Origin: Echinostoma caproni
Taxonomy: Eukaryota; Platyhelminthes; Trematoda; Plagiorchiida; Echinostomatidae
Direction of reading: 5' to 3'
NCBI GenBank assembly: GCA_900618425.1
Contig: UZAN01040010.1
Location: 33,139 to 97,138 of the forward strand
Length of the DNA stretch: 64,000 nucleotides
A program made the position numbers and the translations under genes. A model generated the notes under the pieces. The model was not told the origin of the DNA. It saw only the letters and a program-made list of their open reading frames with translations, and ran no database searches. Shown here piece after piece: positions 49,701-62,250 of this stretch (the stretch's first letter is position 1; each line of letters opens with the position of its first letter).

Positions 49701-50428
49701 TTCAGGTTACCGTATAAAGAACCGCTCTACCGCGTGATAAAAAGTGCGGTCATTATCATTGTGTGTCTTAATTTACCTGAGTTGGATAAATAACCAGAGG
49801 TCTGCTTTTATTTTATCCTACAGCTTTATCAATGCTCTTTAACTGATGTTTGATGACACGAACTAAGTATTGTTAAGTGAGTTTTTACCCCGATATCAAT
49901 AAGCGAAAATATTTGTTGGTCTGTTATTTATATCGTGAAAACCCGGATGCTGGTTCACATATAGTTAACAAACGAGTGTAAGCATGAATGTAGCTCACAC
50001 AGAGACTGATGTGTGTGGTTGGAGGGAGAGGGTGAATGGGAGAGAAATGGAATAACTTGAGCGGAAATCCGTCTAATGATGGAGAATTTAGTGCATCGTT
50101 TCATGTGCAACTCCCAGCCTGGATACGCTTTACGTCCAACTGGCTTTGAAAGCAGAGTCAGTTTATCCATTAAAGCTACTACATCAATCAAAGAGACATG
50201 TAACTTCATGAAACAACTCATAAGCCGCTAATGGCCTACCAACAACCAAAGTAAGCCAATGATTTTTTTTCCGATAAATGACTCCATACTGAAAAGTAGT
50301 AAGTCCCTTGATTTTTCTATTTGCTTCATCTCATTTTTTCCAATAAATAATGAATAAGAGCGCTGGATCAAATCAACTTTCGTTGACTGCATGTTATTCT
50401 GGTAGGGTTTAACGAGATGTGTTATTAC
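46757..50428. other. Mostly non-coding; one possible 42-base exon
   Basis: AT-rich. 48835-48876 (42 bases) sits between a strong acceptor (ATACATTTTCTCACAG) and a donor-like ATCCAG|GTAATT, and could be a micro-exon, but nothing links it to others. No transposon sequence recognised. Confidence 0.35.
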
Positions 50429-50453
50429 AATAATAATAATAATAATAATAATA
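50429..50453. repeat. (AAT)n microsatellite
   Basis: About eight AAT units. Shorter ATA runs are seen near 41913 and a TGA run near 25365. Confidence 0.95.
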
Positions 50454-53292
50454 TAGTTCTAATCAACTGATAGATGCAGAACAAGGACAAAACTGGATTC
50501 AGTGACAAGAAATCGCTGAGGATAGCTTTGGCAGATTTCACGAAAGCAGAAAGTCTCTCATTCTATTCACGGATTTCTGGGATACATCTAGGAATCCTAT
50601 TCCACACTGACGATCAAATGTCCGTCATATTGTTCTTTTAGGGTAACATTTTTTGTGATTCCCATGAGAAATGCTATTCAATAATTTCGTTGGGTGTATT
50701 CATAAGCATACAAACAAACAAAGCTTTAATGTCCTGTGCATTGTTTCGGCCTGGAGAGATGTGCATAATGTAGTGAATAAATCAATACGTTGCATTCCAA
50801 AATTATCTGGGTGGGGTTATGGTAGTTCGCTTGACTCTAAACGCAACAACCGTCAACAACAAGTGATGGGTAATTTAGTGTGCAATATCTCAGCATGATA
50901 AGTTAAAAGCGGGTAGGAGTTTATGCACGTACTCCGCATATTTCTGCTCGCTCGAGGCCAATTAGTGAATCTGATTTCGGCAATCAGCGGGGAACTCGTT
51001 CTTTGTGTAGTCTGAACCCTTGGTTAATGAATGCAGTTTCCGCAACTTTTTCACATCAAAACCTCCTTTGTCACATTATTCTCCAATGCGATATGTAATT
51101 TGTTTATTTCTTTAATTTTATTATTATTTCACAGATGAGTTCTCCGGCGCCCAATCAAAGTGTAACTATTGGATACAAGTTATAAAGTCTGAAAAAAGTC
51201 GTACGCTTCAAATACATAACCTTTAGGGTAGTGCTCCTAGAATGCGCGGCTTAAAAGTACACCTCGAGTGGACGCTACACTTTTTGTAGTATGAAGCGAG
51301 AAAGCGCAGGTGCAAATCAGAATTATAAATAGCACGAGGAAAGTTCGGAGATCAAGTGAATAGAGACACATAAACGAAAGGATTGTATCCAGATTGCAAT
51401 TTGATAGGGGTTCTTGGGTAAATTCAGAGTTGTGTGAGCTGATAAGATGAGAAGGTCGCTACTCATCGAGGTAACTAGGACTATGTCGAGGCATGGAATG
51501 ATTTTAAATTAGTAGGTTCTTTGGATTTCATAAATCTGGGCAGAGGTTATGGTGATTATATATATTTATTTGTGCGTGATCTTTCTCGATGGATTTAGGT
51601 TCTCATCGTTTTCGCCGGCAGGGTGTAAATACTAACGAACAAAGTATAAAATCCAACACCCACACTCTCATCACTTGCAGAAAAATACAGACATCGACAT
51701 CAGTTACTAATTTTTTCTTCCTGAAAGGGAGGGTGAAACATTTGTCCCTCAACTCATATTGACCAACAATCAAACCGACCTGATAATGGCCCCAAGACTG
51801 TTGCCAAATGAAACTTTTTCACGCCAGCGATTGATAGTAGCACGAACAACTTAATAAGACAGATGGATCATCCTAGCGTGACTGCAAGATATGTACAAGA
51901 GAGGACACCTGAAAAATAACCATTAGATTTACCTCTATATCTGAGGACAAAAACAAATGAATTGGGAAATCCCAATGATCAATTTTTCTTATCCGAATAT
52001 CTCACAAAAATGCATAACAGTCATTGGTAAGACGATTTACGGGATAGTTGTGCTGATGTATTTCTAAAGCCTTTTTATCATCAGATTGTAAGCCACTAAA
52101 ACCGGGGTGAGACGGCTCATGACCGGTTTCCTAGAAGACGTAATATCTAACAGCAGCCTTATATACTACAATCGGACGTGAATATCCTCACCGATGCAAA
52201 CGAATAGAGGCGCGACATATAACTGACATTACATGGCAATCAGCCCTTAAAATGGAAGTGATCATTTGTGGGCTATGATCTGCCGAGTAAATTGCAATTA
52301 TAGAATTATTAGTGCTTTATCGAAACCAACGAATGAGTTGACAAGTTCGCGTATCATCAGTCATGAAAACATTGTACCAGTTCATCCATCTTCATAGGTC
52401 TCTGTCGGACTCATCCTAATAAACAGCGATCTCTGGTACTTATGCAAGCAACGAAGCAATGAAGACAATTATCACAGTCTGTTTAGTACCCTCCAAAATT
52501 TTTATCGTGTGTACATCTTTGCAATACTGTGCATGCTCTTCCATAATAAAAGTCGGGGCTGGTTCTCCATTCCACCCAGGTATTTCTTCAACCATTTACC
52601 GTGTCGTTTTTTTGTCTTATTGATTCTTTACTAGAATCAATTGGAACAAACCTGGGGGTAGACAAGGATCAATGCTTGTGTTTCACTTGCACCTGATCTT
52701 TAAACAACTTCTTCTTTGGTCCTGGGCCAAATCACTTGCAAACGTAAAACATCGTGAGTATTGTGTAGCACCACAGGAAACATCTTACGCAGCCTGCTCA
52801 TTGTCTATAATCCATCAAATCACAACCCACATTTCGAAATATATAGCTGAACTGTTGCGGTCACGTGCCACAAGCTCATGAAAATAAACACTGCCATGAG
52901 ATTCAAGGAGAAGAAGTTGAGGGTCAATGTACAGTTGAACTGAGGATCTACCACGCATTGTATCAAGACACCATAAATAAATATAAAACTTTATATTTTT
53001 TCTCGTCCTTCCATTGAATACAAAAGTGTATAACTTTACCGAAAGGTTGGGCAGCCGTTAATGTGAATCCGGGGGCACACAGAGAAGGGAAACGTTGAGT
53101 GGCGAATGTGGGACTCAGAGACACATACAAACGGTTAGATTTGGGTGGAGATTGGATTATTCATCCTTGCTTTTAAGTCGGTTGAGATAGTATTGTTTTC
53201 TAGTTTTTACCGACATTCATTACATCGAGTACTCCATTGATGTTTCCATTCTATGGCTAAACTGTGACAAAACGGTTCAATGACATCCAAAG
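50454..53292. other. No supported gene
   Basis: Short open frames only. One at 52672-52881 plus ends in a stop and is weakly protein-like. No repeats or element ends were recognised. Confidence 0.4.
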
Positions 53293-53444
53293 GTAATAGC
53301 GATCAATATGATCAACTGAATTCAATTCAAAATCAGTGTCGCATGAGGGTAAATGCCAGGCAAACGCCCACAATTTTATATTTTGACGCATATAAATGTC
53401 TGGATTATGATGAAAAAGCATCCAACATATTTTGCAATTCCTTG
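53293..53444 (+). CDS. Candidate internal exon, plus strand
   Basis: Open from CAAAG to a donor-like CCTTG|GTAAAT, reading QLNSIQNQCRMRVNARQTPT and LYFDAYKCLDYDEKASNIF. The acceptor is poor. No family recognised. Confidence 0.25.
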
Positions 53445-54059
53445 GTAAATACTGTCCTTCATTGTTTGTAGTCGAATCGCCTTGCCTACCTGTTGAACCC
53501 AATAGTTTGAGTGCTGTTTGTCTCAAATGTCTAAACTTGCTAAGGGTTCGTGAATCAAAAAACCATATTCAAAGACATTTGCTCACTGTGTATATTAACC
53601 CAGTCAACTAAAAGTTGGATTGTATCTGCGCCGAAGTTTCTCTGTAAGCAAACACGTTAATTGCGTCATACGTATTTCGTATTCTTTGTAATGGTAAAGA
53701 TATTATGTCTTTCTTGTCTTTTCATCGATTACAATCTGTTTCGCCTTTAGTATTCATTTTTCATTGGAACATTCTGCAGTGAGTGTAGGATTTAACGGAG
53801 TCCGAAGATCACATTTGCTTCATTTATTGTCGTACACTTCGCTGAAACCAACAAAACTTTGATTTTTTATTTTACAGTTCTAGTTTTCCGTGGAAAATGT
53901 ATATGAGTTCAGGTGAATCGCAAAGTGAATACCGTAGAGTAGGCTACCGACATAACCGATGTGGCGATCAAATTGAGGCCGTAAACCAGTGACTAGCAAC
54001 CGGATAAGAAAACGGTAGTGACTATGCCAAAAGCACCTCTTGACAGAAGAAAGTCTCAT

Positions 54060-54180
54060 CGATAAACAAAAGCATAATTCCTGAGAGCAAGAAGAAGCAT
54101 CATGATCACAGGATGTGTTGAATTCACCCATTTCGTGGCAATCTCATCAGCTGTGTATATATGTTCGAATCACGTTTGGT
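54060..54180 (-). repeat. PLE-type terminal segment carrying a type 2 hammerhead
   Basis: Minus-strand sequence here aligns with 22903-22985 beside PLE element F. The shared parts are ATGCTT-TTCTTGCT after the ribozyme, GAATTCA in helix III, CACAGCTGA at the core and AACGTGA before it. No reverse transcriptase was recognised upstream on the minus strand (54235-54420 is open without a domain). It is taken as an isolated terminal repeat. Confidence 0.68.
54107..54155 (-). ncRNA. Hammerhead ribozyme, type 2
   Basis: Minus strand: CACAG (54155-54151), CTGATGA (54150-54144), GATTGCCAC (54143-54135), GAAA (54134-54131), TGGGTGAATTCAACACAT, C (54112), CTGTG (54111-54107). Helix I has five perfect pairs. 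Helix III pairs AUGGGU with ACACAU with one mismatch around a GAATTC-containing loop. Cleavage is predicted after C 54112, at the allowed triplet AUC. Helix II is weak: only its first G-C pair is clear, which may limit activity. All conserved core bases are present. Confidence 0.72.
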
Positions 54181-56539
54181 TAAAATAGTGACAGGTTTTG
54201 GGACAGGCGAACACACGCGCGGAGGAGAAGTCAATCAATTCGAAGGCCAAAGGTCACTAATATGAACCTGCTTGGGTAAAGGGGCAGGGAACGGAATCAC
54301 TTCAGGGTGGAGGAAGCGAGAAGCAGGAGGACAGTGACACCTACCAGGGCAGCGCGAAGCTAGCCACAAGTTAGGTCTGTTTACAGGAATCGGGCTTGTA
54401 ACGTCAAATGGCAGTCGCATCAGCGAACCGTAGTAAACGTCTACCTTCTGGTGGATCGAGACACGATGCTTTTTCTTACTCTCATGAAACTGTTAAAGGG
54501 AACTGGTAGGATGGAAAAGCATATTAACCAAATCTCAGGTAGACGACAAGATGCCTCAAGTTGAACGTTGCCATTCGAGCCGCTTTTTGGGAAAATTGGG
54601 TCAATATACTCTGAGGGAGGTCCGAAAGTTTAAAGCTGCCCACAGATTTTGTCAACAAGCTCAGCTGGTCGGAATGTTTGTCTTGCCAGCAAGTGCTCTC
54701 AAATAGGTGGAGAAATGTGAGTTTGTGCTTGTATTGGTAAACAAACTGGTTCTATGCGGCTCAACCGCTTGAATTTACTTTATAAAATAAATCAATAACC
54801 TCATCGTTAGAGTCTGAAGTTAGGAACAGACGTTTCCATCTCTACACAAATAGTGATTTCGACCAAAAATACACAGCAAACTTTAATATCTATTGGAATT
54901 CCTTAAGAAAAATGAAATTCAAACTCAAATAATGTCCTGGTTGCGTTTAAGGCTCTGTGGTCAGTATTTCATCAAGCTATTTGGGGGCCAAAAATTGTAA
55001 GAATACCGTCAGTGCAACAATTAGAAGGAAAAATCCCACTGTTATAAGATCAACGTGAACGATCTACCATTACAGGTGTCAGTCGTAATCCTGGAAAAAA
55101 ACAGTAATTTTCAAAGTAGCTACTCCGGAATTTTGAAATATTCACAAACATCAAATAAATATATCTCTATTGAAGGCGAAGATTAAATGTGAATAAAACA
55201 GAATAAATGACTATGCTTTTGCAGAGTTTTGTTGCTCAATACCTTTTCTTTTTCAAAATATGTAGGACGTTGTGCACGTGGTCGCGGTACATTGGAAACA
55301 GTCAAATACACGTTCTCTTCGTTCTTGAAAAACCTTTGTGATACTGATTAAAACGCAAACTCTGGGATGAAAAATCAAGTTCCCGCATTAAATGATGACT
55401 TTATACACAAAAGTGCATATTTGCAAACAATCAGGGCGTTTTCGGGATTCTGTGAGATAAGCGTCCATAATGCGACCAAAACAGTTTCCTATCTAAGCTT
55501 TTTTCTTGCGCTTGACTATAATGATAATTTAGAGCTAAGTGATTTTTAACTGTCAGTATCCAGTGATTCTGCCTTGCGCTGAGTGCGATAAAATATGTTA
55601 ATAGCAGTTTACAATATCACAAATATGTATTGTTTTTTTTCTCTTTTGATATCCGTTAGTTACTGAGAAAGATTATTCCCCCTGATCTATTGCCGGCTTT
55701 ATATGTCCTAGCACTTTTTATTAACCTCAGTGTTAACTACTGGAACAACTTTTGCACCACATTTTTCAGTCTTTTTTGTGCGCGTTATACACTCTCAAAA
55801 TCGCCTTAGTTTTATTTGAAGCTTGTTAATGTGCACTCTCAGACACACAACAATTGCACTAAATCACCAGTGTCTAATTGATTCACAATTTCAACGCCCC
55901 CGGGCATTTCCAAGTTCGTTTCCTAAGCCGGAGTTCTAAAATTTCCTTTTTTTAGCAAAATAATTTAAAATTCTACACTTTTCTCACGGTGTACTTTGTC
56001 AGTTCTCGTTTCCTTCATGAGTATGATAACTATCATGAGGAAGGTATTTCTCTTAGAATAGCATGTTACTAAAAGAGTTTCGCAAGCCGATCATCAATGT
56101 TTGATTTTTTTAATAAAAAGAATGCAACACGGATTGTTCCATAATCTTTAACCAAGCAGTTCAGGACTCCAAGTCAAATTAGTTCTCACAGGGATAATTT
56201 GCATCGCTAAGGCGTTATCTGCATCTCCAACTCGATGTGGAGGAAGGCGGTTTTCTATTCGATCCTTGTGGTTCATTCCCTTTGAACATAATTCATCTCT
56301 TTAGAGATTTCACGGTATTTTACGACTCATAATCAATTCCGGTGATACAATTCTCTCCTCATAGCATTCGGAGACCGATTTCTTTCGCCATTTTCGTTCT
56401 GTGTGAAACAACAACGGTTCGCAGTACTTATTTGGATTCACAGAATAGTTCACCGCATTCTGTCCGTATCAATTTGTCCCGATGCAGTAGTTTCACAGTG
56501 CAATGACAGACTAGACAAAATTCGCTCGATTGCTTACAG
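54181..56539. other. No supported gene
   Basis: 54190-54470 is relatively GC-rich and may be more PLE flank. Further on, 55367-55549 is a 60-codon open frame ending in a stop, with no domain or clear acceptor. Confidence 0.35.
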
Positions 56540-56812
56540 TTCTGCAAACAGAGAACAATTGGCCCTCCACCCCGGTTGACATTTTCACTCCCGTGATTGA
56601 TTACAGGAAAATTTGGTCAACTCTTCATTCAACTTTCTCAATCAGTAGGAACATAACAGCATTGGTGGATGAAATTGATCAAATCAGTCTATTTGTTGAT
56701 CTTGCCAAATGTGCTGTTTACATTAATGATAAATTGCAGGGCTGGACGTTTTGCTGCCTTGTTCGACTCGTTGAGTTAATACAATGTGAAAAAGCAATAG
56801 CATTCAGTTCGG
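56540..56812 (+). CDS. Candidate internal exon, plus strand
   Basis: Between CGATTGCTTACAG and TTCGG|GTAATA, open over 91 codons in phase-1 exit. It reads VLQTENNWPSTPVDIFTPVI, then ALVDEIDQISLFVDLAKCAV and YINDKLQGWTFCCLVRLVEL. Amphipathic, protein-like composition with no stops. No family recognised. Same strand as the candidate at 60615. Confidence 0.42.
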
Positions 56813-59800
56813 GTAATAGGAGGAAGTATTCGTTTACCACTCGTTACTAAACGAAATACAAAATTTTTTTCTTGATACATGAAGTGCATCAAATTTAATG
56901 ACAATTGTTTTTGGAATGTAATCATTTCCAATCACAAGAAGGCAAGCCGGGGAAAAGAAAAAAAGAAAAATATTGTTCCACAGTTTTTTGTTGAAGAGAA
57001 AAATATTGAATCGGGTTTAATTACTTTAGCAACAGTATAATTGAACAAGGAAAAGCGTATCATTTGGAACAATAGCAGAAGCATAGCAGCTTTGCAGTTG
57101 GAGCTTTTTAAACTGGACCATCTTCTCTTGGCCGTCTTTATTTTCTAATGCCAAGGGGAATAGAACCACACTACAAATCTTTTTGGTGAAAGTGACATCC
57201 ACGCATGTCATAATTGAATATTTACTGAACAGACAAATGAGGGATCCATATTTAGGTATCATTGAAATTTGCAAAACCATTCATTCTTTGCACATAAAAC
57301 ATCAGGATGTCTCTCATTTGCCTTGTTCACTGATTTCCTTTTGGTAACATTCTTGTTTCTTGACAGATGGTTTCGGTGAGCAGCGGGAAACCGTTCGCAC
57401 CAAGCCCTGTTCGTAGTTTTGACGAAACCAAGATGAAAAACAAGATATTTTGTTGATTTGAAGTTCTATGCTCTCCAATGAATTTTATCTCTCACCTTTC
57501 CCCTACGAGATTGTGAACTTGTGTTATACCAACGCCAAATTTGGATCTTATCCTCATTACGACCTCCGTTTCAGTGCAAATAAGTGACCTTTACCTAATC
57601 ATCAAAATCAGGAAACATTCCACACGGACACTCTCAGGCTGCTTTCGGGCACTTGCAATTTCAAGTGCAAGCATTCGACATGTTTGGTGATTATATCATG
57701 TTAACTCTACCACATGTAAAGTAAAATGACAAGAGTACATTCACAATGGACACCAAAGCATTTGTCCATGCCGATCAAACATATTAACACTCACATAACA
57801 TATACAAAATGATCGCTAACTCCTTAAATTGAATAATTCCGATGTTCTGCAGTAAAGCAACATCGTTCGACGTGTATACCTGCTCGCCACGATGAAATAT
57901 GTAGCCTATCGCAATAGGATGGTTCACGACTGAGTGTTTACACAGGATCAAATGGGATTTTCTGTCATTGTAAGGTGTGAGACTTGATAAGCGAACTCCA
58001 AAACTGCAATTTTCCTCTTGGTAATTGCCAATGGTAAATTCAACTCACATAATAAGATCGTGCAGAAAGAGTCACGACTCACAGCAAATAGAACTTTATT
58101 GAAATTGTGATTATTAATTTAAGTGATATAACAGAGAAACGGTCTTTTGGGCTATTTATAAGGCGAGTTCCAAGCAAAACACTCTATACATTAAAATTCA
58201 TTGTTCACTTTGTGCCATGAATGCCCACGTATTCTTTTCTCATTTGAAATCGCCCGAATTCACAGCAATCGTGAACCTTCTTTCAGTTAATTTTATCTTT
58301 TGGGTCTAATCATTGAAAATTCGTTTCTTTCCAGCATTTTCAGAGTATTTCCTTGATATTTGTGTGCTGGTTGATTAAAAGCAGAGGATATATTTTATCT
58401 TTCTTGAACCTCGTCAGTAATGCTTTACTTTTCGTATGCTTACCAGAATGAGTGTCATCTAAGATTAAGTAGTCACTCAGAGTTTTTCAAGGGTCAACAC
58501 ATTGTCATATTAGTGATGCTGCATTTTTCTTCAATCTAGGATGCGGCTTTTTCATTATTGACTAAATGCCCTTCAGCCCATGGTACACAACGTCAATTTG
58601 GTTTTTGCGTGAGTCACCCAATATTACCTACTCTCCCATGAACACATTCGTCTGCGTGTCACTTCGCTCTCACGTGTCTTCTCACCACTTCTGGCGTATT
58701 CACTAATTTCTTTTCTTAGGCCATAGAGTTAGTTGTTCGAGCCACATTTTGTTTCAAGCGCGAAGAATCTGCTTTCGTTTTACATCAATGAATATGTTCA
58801 CAAATAGGGTTAACCAAATGTGTGATATACCACAATGAAGCTCATTTACCAATGTTTCAGTGCACAATTTCTTATTTTTTCCATGATTTATCATCGGCAA
58901 ATAACTGAATAGTTATAAAACAAGGGTTAAAACTTATAAATTTTTCCCAACACCTAATTTCTGCAAATTCTCATTAAAATTTATACAAATAAGGCACAAC
59001 ATGATAGCCTCACAATACTGTCCAAGTGTAATAGGTTGTTCAGTTTCATATTACAATCGGAATAATAGGAACGATAACAAATTATATGCCTGCCCATATT
59101 TTAATATCTAAGCGACTTGTTTAATAACCCTAAAAAGGAATATGAAATAATCTTCTCATGCTGAGTAACCAATTTCCCAGTGTATATTTCGTGCCCAATT
59201 CAAACCTTGGTCGTGCCTTCTGGCATTTCGAGTCAAGATTTCGATTTTTGTGTACGGCATGAATCAGACAATCTGCAATCCCTTTGAACCATTTTTTTGT
59301 TTGCTTTCTTATTTATTCAAAGTATAGATAAAACTCGTCAATCGTTTGTCTACGATGCACATCTACAACTATGAGGCGAGATGTATGGTTTCTTCATGAT
59401 TTGAATACCTATGTTCTGGGATTGTGAGATCACCGAATGCGAACAGTGAAACGAATATCCACCGAACGTTTTTTTTATACCCCTACTACTTATGTTCAAT
59501 TTAAATGTGACATCAAAAAGACCTGTTCTGTCACACCTTCACAATATAATATGCTTTGCACCCCTCTTATTACCTTCATCAGAGCAATAAATAATCCCAC
59601 AACCACTCTCATTGCAACAAACACGAGCAACTCTTGTTTGTATCACGTTTCTCTTACCGTGATGACCAATGTGTCATTTTTCATTGCGTGTGTTGTGATT
59701 TTTGGACAGTACTAGCCTTTTCATCTCGGTTTCATTCCCTTCACACTAATGCAAACTAGAATTCCGTGTAACAAATTGCATTCTCTGTTTTTGAAGTTTC

Positions 59801-60614
59801 TTCACAACAGATGTACGGATCAAATATCAGCTGGGCGCACAAATTAGAATCCTCACTTATCAAACGATGCAGGAGGATTGCGTTTTGGTCATCTGTGTGT
59901 TATCAAACAACCAACCAACCCCGGGGCGATTTGTCAAAACGCATTCTTTTAATTCACCTTGCTGACAATCCAATTAATTATCTTGCCTTAATCCCACGAG
60001 AGAGCACAAAACAATCATTACTCTCTTTGGTTCATATTGCTGCCGTATAGCATCAGGTGGAACTCTTCCCGGAGAAAATTCGCAGCGCAATGTGATTGTT
60101 TCTTCCAAGGCAAGACCATGCCGGTCCTGGATACTCACAAATTAGATTTACGGACACAATCATAGGTTTGGGATGAAATCTATCATATTCATATTCGCTA
60201 AGGAACTAATCACAAATCAAGGTCCATTTGTTCACAAAAACGAAACATCAGATTTACTTGCCTAAACATTACGTCCGTAAAACGTTTAGTTGACTAGATA
60301 TAAAGTGATTGTAGTTCTGTTTTACTTCGTCGTCATATCTTCCACAGCCGAGAGTATACTGACAGTCTGTTGTTTTGCACTCCTCAATCAAGTATCGTTA
60401 GTAGTTGCTGGATAATATATGTAACCAAAATGCGGCAACTAAACCAAACTGAACGGTTTGTGGTAGTACAGTTCAGCACTGAAACTGCTTCTGTTGTACT
60501 GAGCGGTCACCAGTTTGTGGTTAAGAGTATATACGGTGAATTGTATTCAATACTGGATTGAATCATGGTTTATATTCTTATAAAATGAATTTTATAAACT
60601 GGGCCAAGCAATAG
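56813..60614. other. No supported gene
   Basis: AT-rich. 59811-60050 is open after a pyrimidine-rich TTCTTCACAACAG and reads LIKRCRRIAFWSSV, faintly like the tail of CR1-type proteins, but too weak to call. Confidence 0.35.
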
Positions 60615-60850
60615 TGCAACGCTTCTTGGACCTACTCCGTAAACAAGCAGCTGTGTCAATTTGGTTTTCCGGGTGGATACAACCATCATCTGTTCGACCT
60701 TTTACCTTCACCGGATTCACGCTCCCAAGAGAAGAGCGGAAGAGAGTCGTTGAAATGTTGCTTGACACAGAAAACAAGTATTATAGCCCGTCGCAATGGC
60801 CAATTGGGTCTAAGAATGTTTTATACATCATGCACGTCAACATTAATTTC
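60615..60850 (+). CDS. Candidate internal exon, plus strand
   Basis: The frame reads QRFLDLLRKQAAVSIWFSGW, then GFTLPREERKRVVEMLLDTE and NKYYSPSQWPIGSKNVLYIM, ending at a consensus donor ATTTC|GTAAGT. The acceptor (AGCAATAG) is weak. Product not recognised. Confidence 0.42.
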
Positions 60851-61070
60851 GTAAGTGATTTAGCGCTGTCACTTATTTTGGACATTTGTTCATACTGTAC
60901 GAAAGTAAAACTAAAACAGCCTTCAGTTTTTATTTTGTTCATCAATGAGTCGTTGAAAGAAAAATAAATGTATTGAAAAACATTATTTGCAGGGTTTCTT
61001 CAACTGACCATTATGTTCCATTTTAAATTCATAGAAATATCTGTTCACAATTAAATGAAATTTTCATGAT

Positions 61071-61315
61071 TTAACTTTCAACGGGTTCTAGACCACAAGA
61101 TTCCAATGGAACCTCTAATTCTCTCCAAATTTTTGCATTCAATTTGTATGTTTTATCTCTCTTTGACTCTATCTGGTCAATAACTGACCAAATGTCTGAA
61201 TAACCTTGAATTGGTAAAGCTGTTCGATACTTCTTTGGAACATTGATAGCTTCCATGCAAGAAGGGAGGAGATCCAATACAGAATATGGGGATGGATGAG
61301 CGTTGCTGATGAGGC
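61071..61315 (-). CDS. Candidate terminal exon, minus strand
   Basis: After the acceptor ATTGCTTTTAACAG the minus strand reads LISNAHPSPYSVLDLLPSCM, then EAINVPKKYRTALPIQGYSD, IWSVIDQIESKRDKTYKLNA and ends LESCGLEPVES with a TAA. It has one of the most protein-like compositions in the window. Function unknown. Upstream exons should lie to the right but none was identified. Confidence 0.5.
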
Positions 61316-61779
61316 CTGTTAAAAGCAATGCACAACAGATTGATGCTCCTTGAGTGTGTACACTTTACTATACCAGCTGAGGACTGAGTTTGAAGACAGA
61401 GTCTGAAGGATGATCGTCAGTGAAACAATACAAAGCATGATAAATTGAATGATAAATATGTCAATCGAATTTATTTGCACGTACACTTCGGCTGCATTTT
61501 TACCCATTCAGTCCAGTGGAACGGCTTGTATTACAAATTAAACTTCTTTCTGTTCGTGCATTATTCTTTGTGAAGCTACAAAAAGTTCAGCAGCTGCCTC
61601 CACTCTTGAAATTGATCTGGCCGAACGTGAACATGACTGGCAAACCGGTTCCGTCTAACATTCTATTTCACATTTGACTCACAGTTACTTGTGAGTAGTG
61701 GTGTGGGATAATTGAATTTTATTGATTTGAGCTGACTTTCCTTCGGACTTCACCTTCACGCACAATCCTCAACTCATCG

Positions 61780-61860
61780 ATTCAACCATACACACTGTAT
61801 GCCAGTCCACCTGTGGCTGCGGCGACGCATACATAGGAAAAGCAAACCATGGTGTTTAGT
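61780..61860 (+). pseudogene. GIY-YIG scrap of a Penelope-like element
   Basis: Reads TIHTVCQSTCGCGDAYIGKA and then NHGV before a stop, matching the YQFTCGCG.AYIG.TN start of PLE endonucleases. No reverse transcriptase or C-terminal part could be followed, though weak non-coding similarity may continue. Confidence 0.6.
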
Positions 61861-62166
61861 TAAACCTATGAATCAACCGTTAACTGATGGTCAGGGGATC
61901 ATTAGAAATCCAGGGTCAAATGTTTCAAAACATGTCGTGACAGCAAGACACAGGTGACCCTTATTTGTCTTTCAAACCACTATTACGTAACCCCAATGCT
62001 AAACTTTTAACAATCACCCCAGCCTTAGAAGTTCATTCGGTGAACTTCGGTGAATTCTAAGGAAAACTTGGCTAGACGGTCAGCTCACATACTAACTGGT
62101 GGATGTCATATGCCCCTGTAAGTAGGATGGGTGATTTGAATGTGGAAAGATCAGTGCTATCGGTGT

Positions 62167-62250
62167 GGCCTCGTAGCTCAGCTGGAAAACCGTGCACTGT
62201 GCAAAAGCTTAGGAAGCGGCCATGCGTGGGTTCGAATCCCACCTAGGATA
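62167..62250 (+). tRNA. tRNA-like sequence (tRNA pseudogene or SINE head)
   Basis: An A box (TAGCTCAGCTGG, 62174-62185) and a perfect B box (GGTTCGAATCC within 62228-62240) are at normal spacing. The T-arm GTGGG/CCCAC is perfect. The D-stem has three of four pairs, the acceptor stem only about four of seven, and no good anticodon stem was found. The length of 84 is also odd. Thus a decayed tRNA or the promoter head of a tRNA-derived SINE; no SINE tail was recognised. Confidence 0.55.

Noticed and set aside
52010..52220. Possible PLE scrap on the minus strand
   Set aside because: Only vague resemblance to endonuclease sequence; the GIY-YIG core was not found.
61300..61330. CTGATGAGGCC as a hammerhead core
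   Set aside because: No GAAA and no helix I partner; it overlaps the minus-strand acceptor and exon start.
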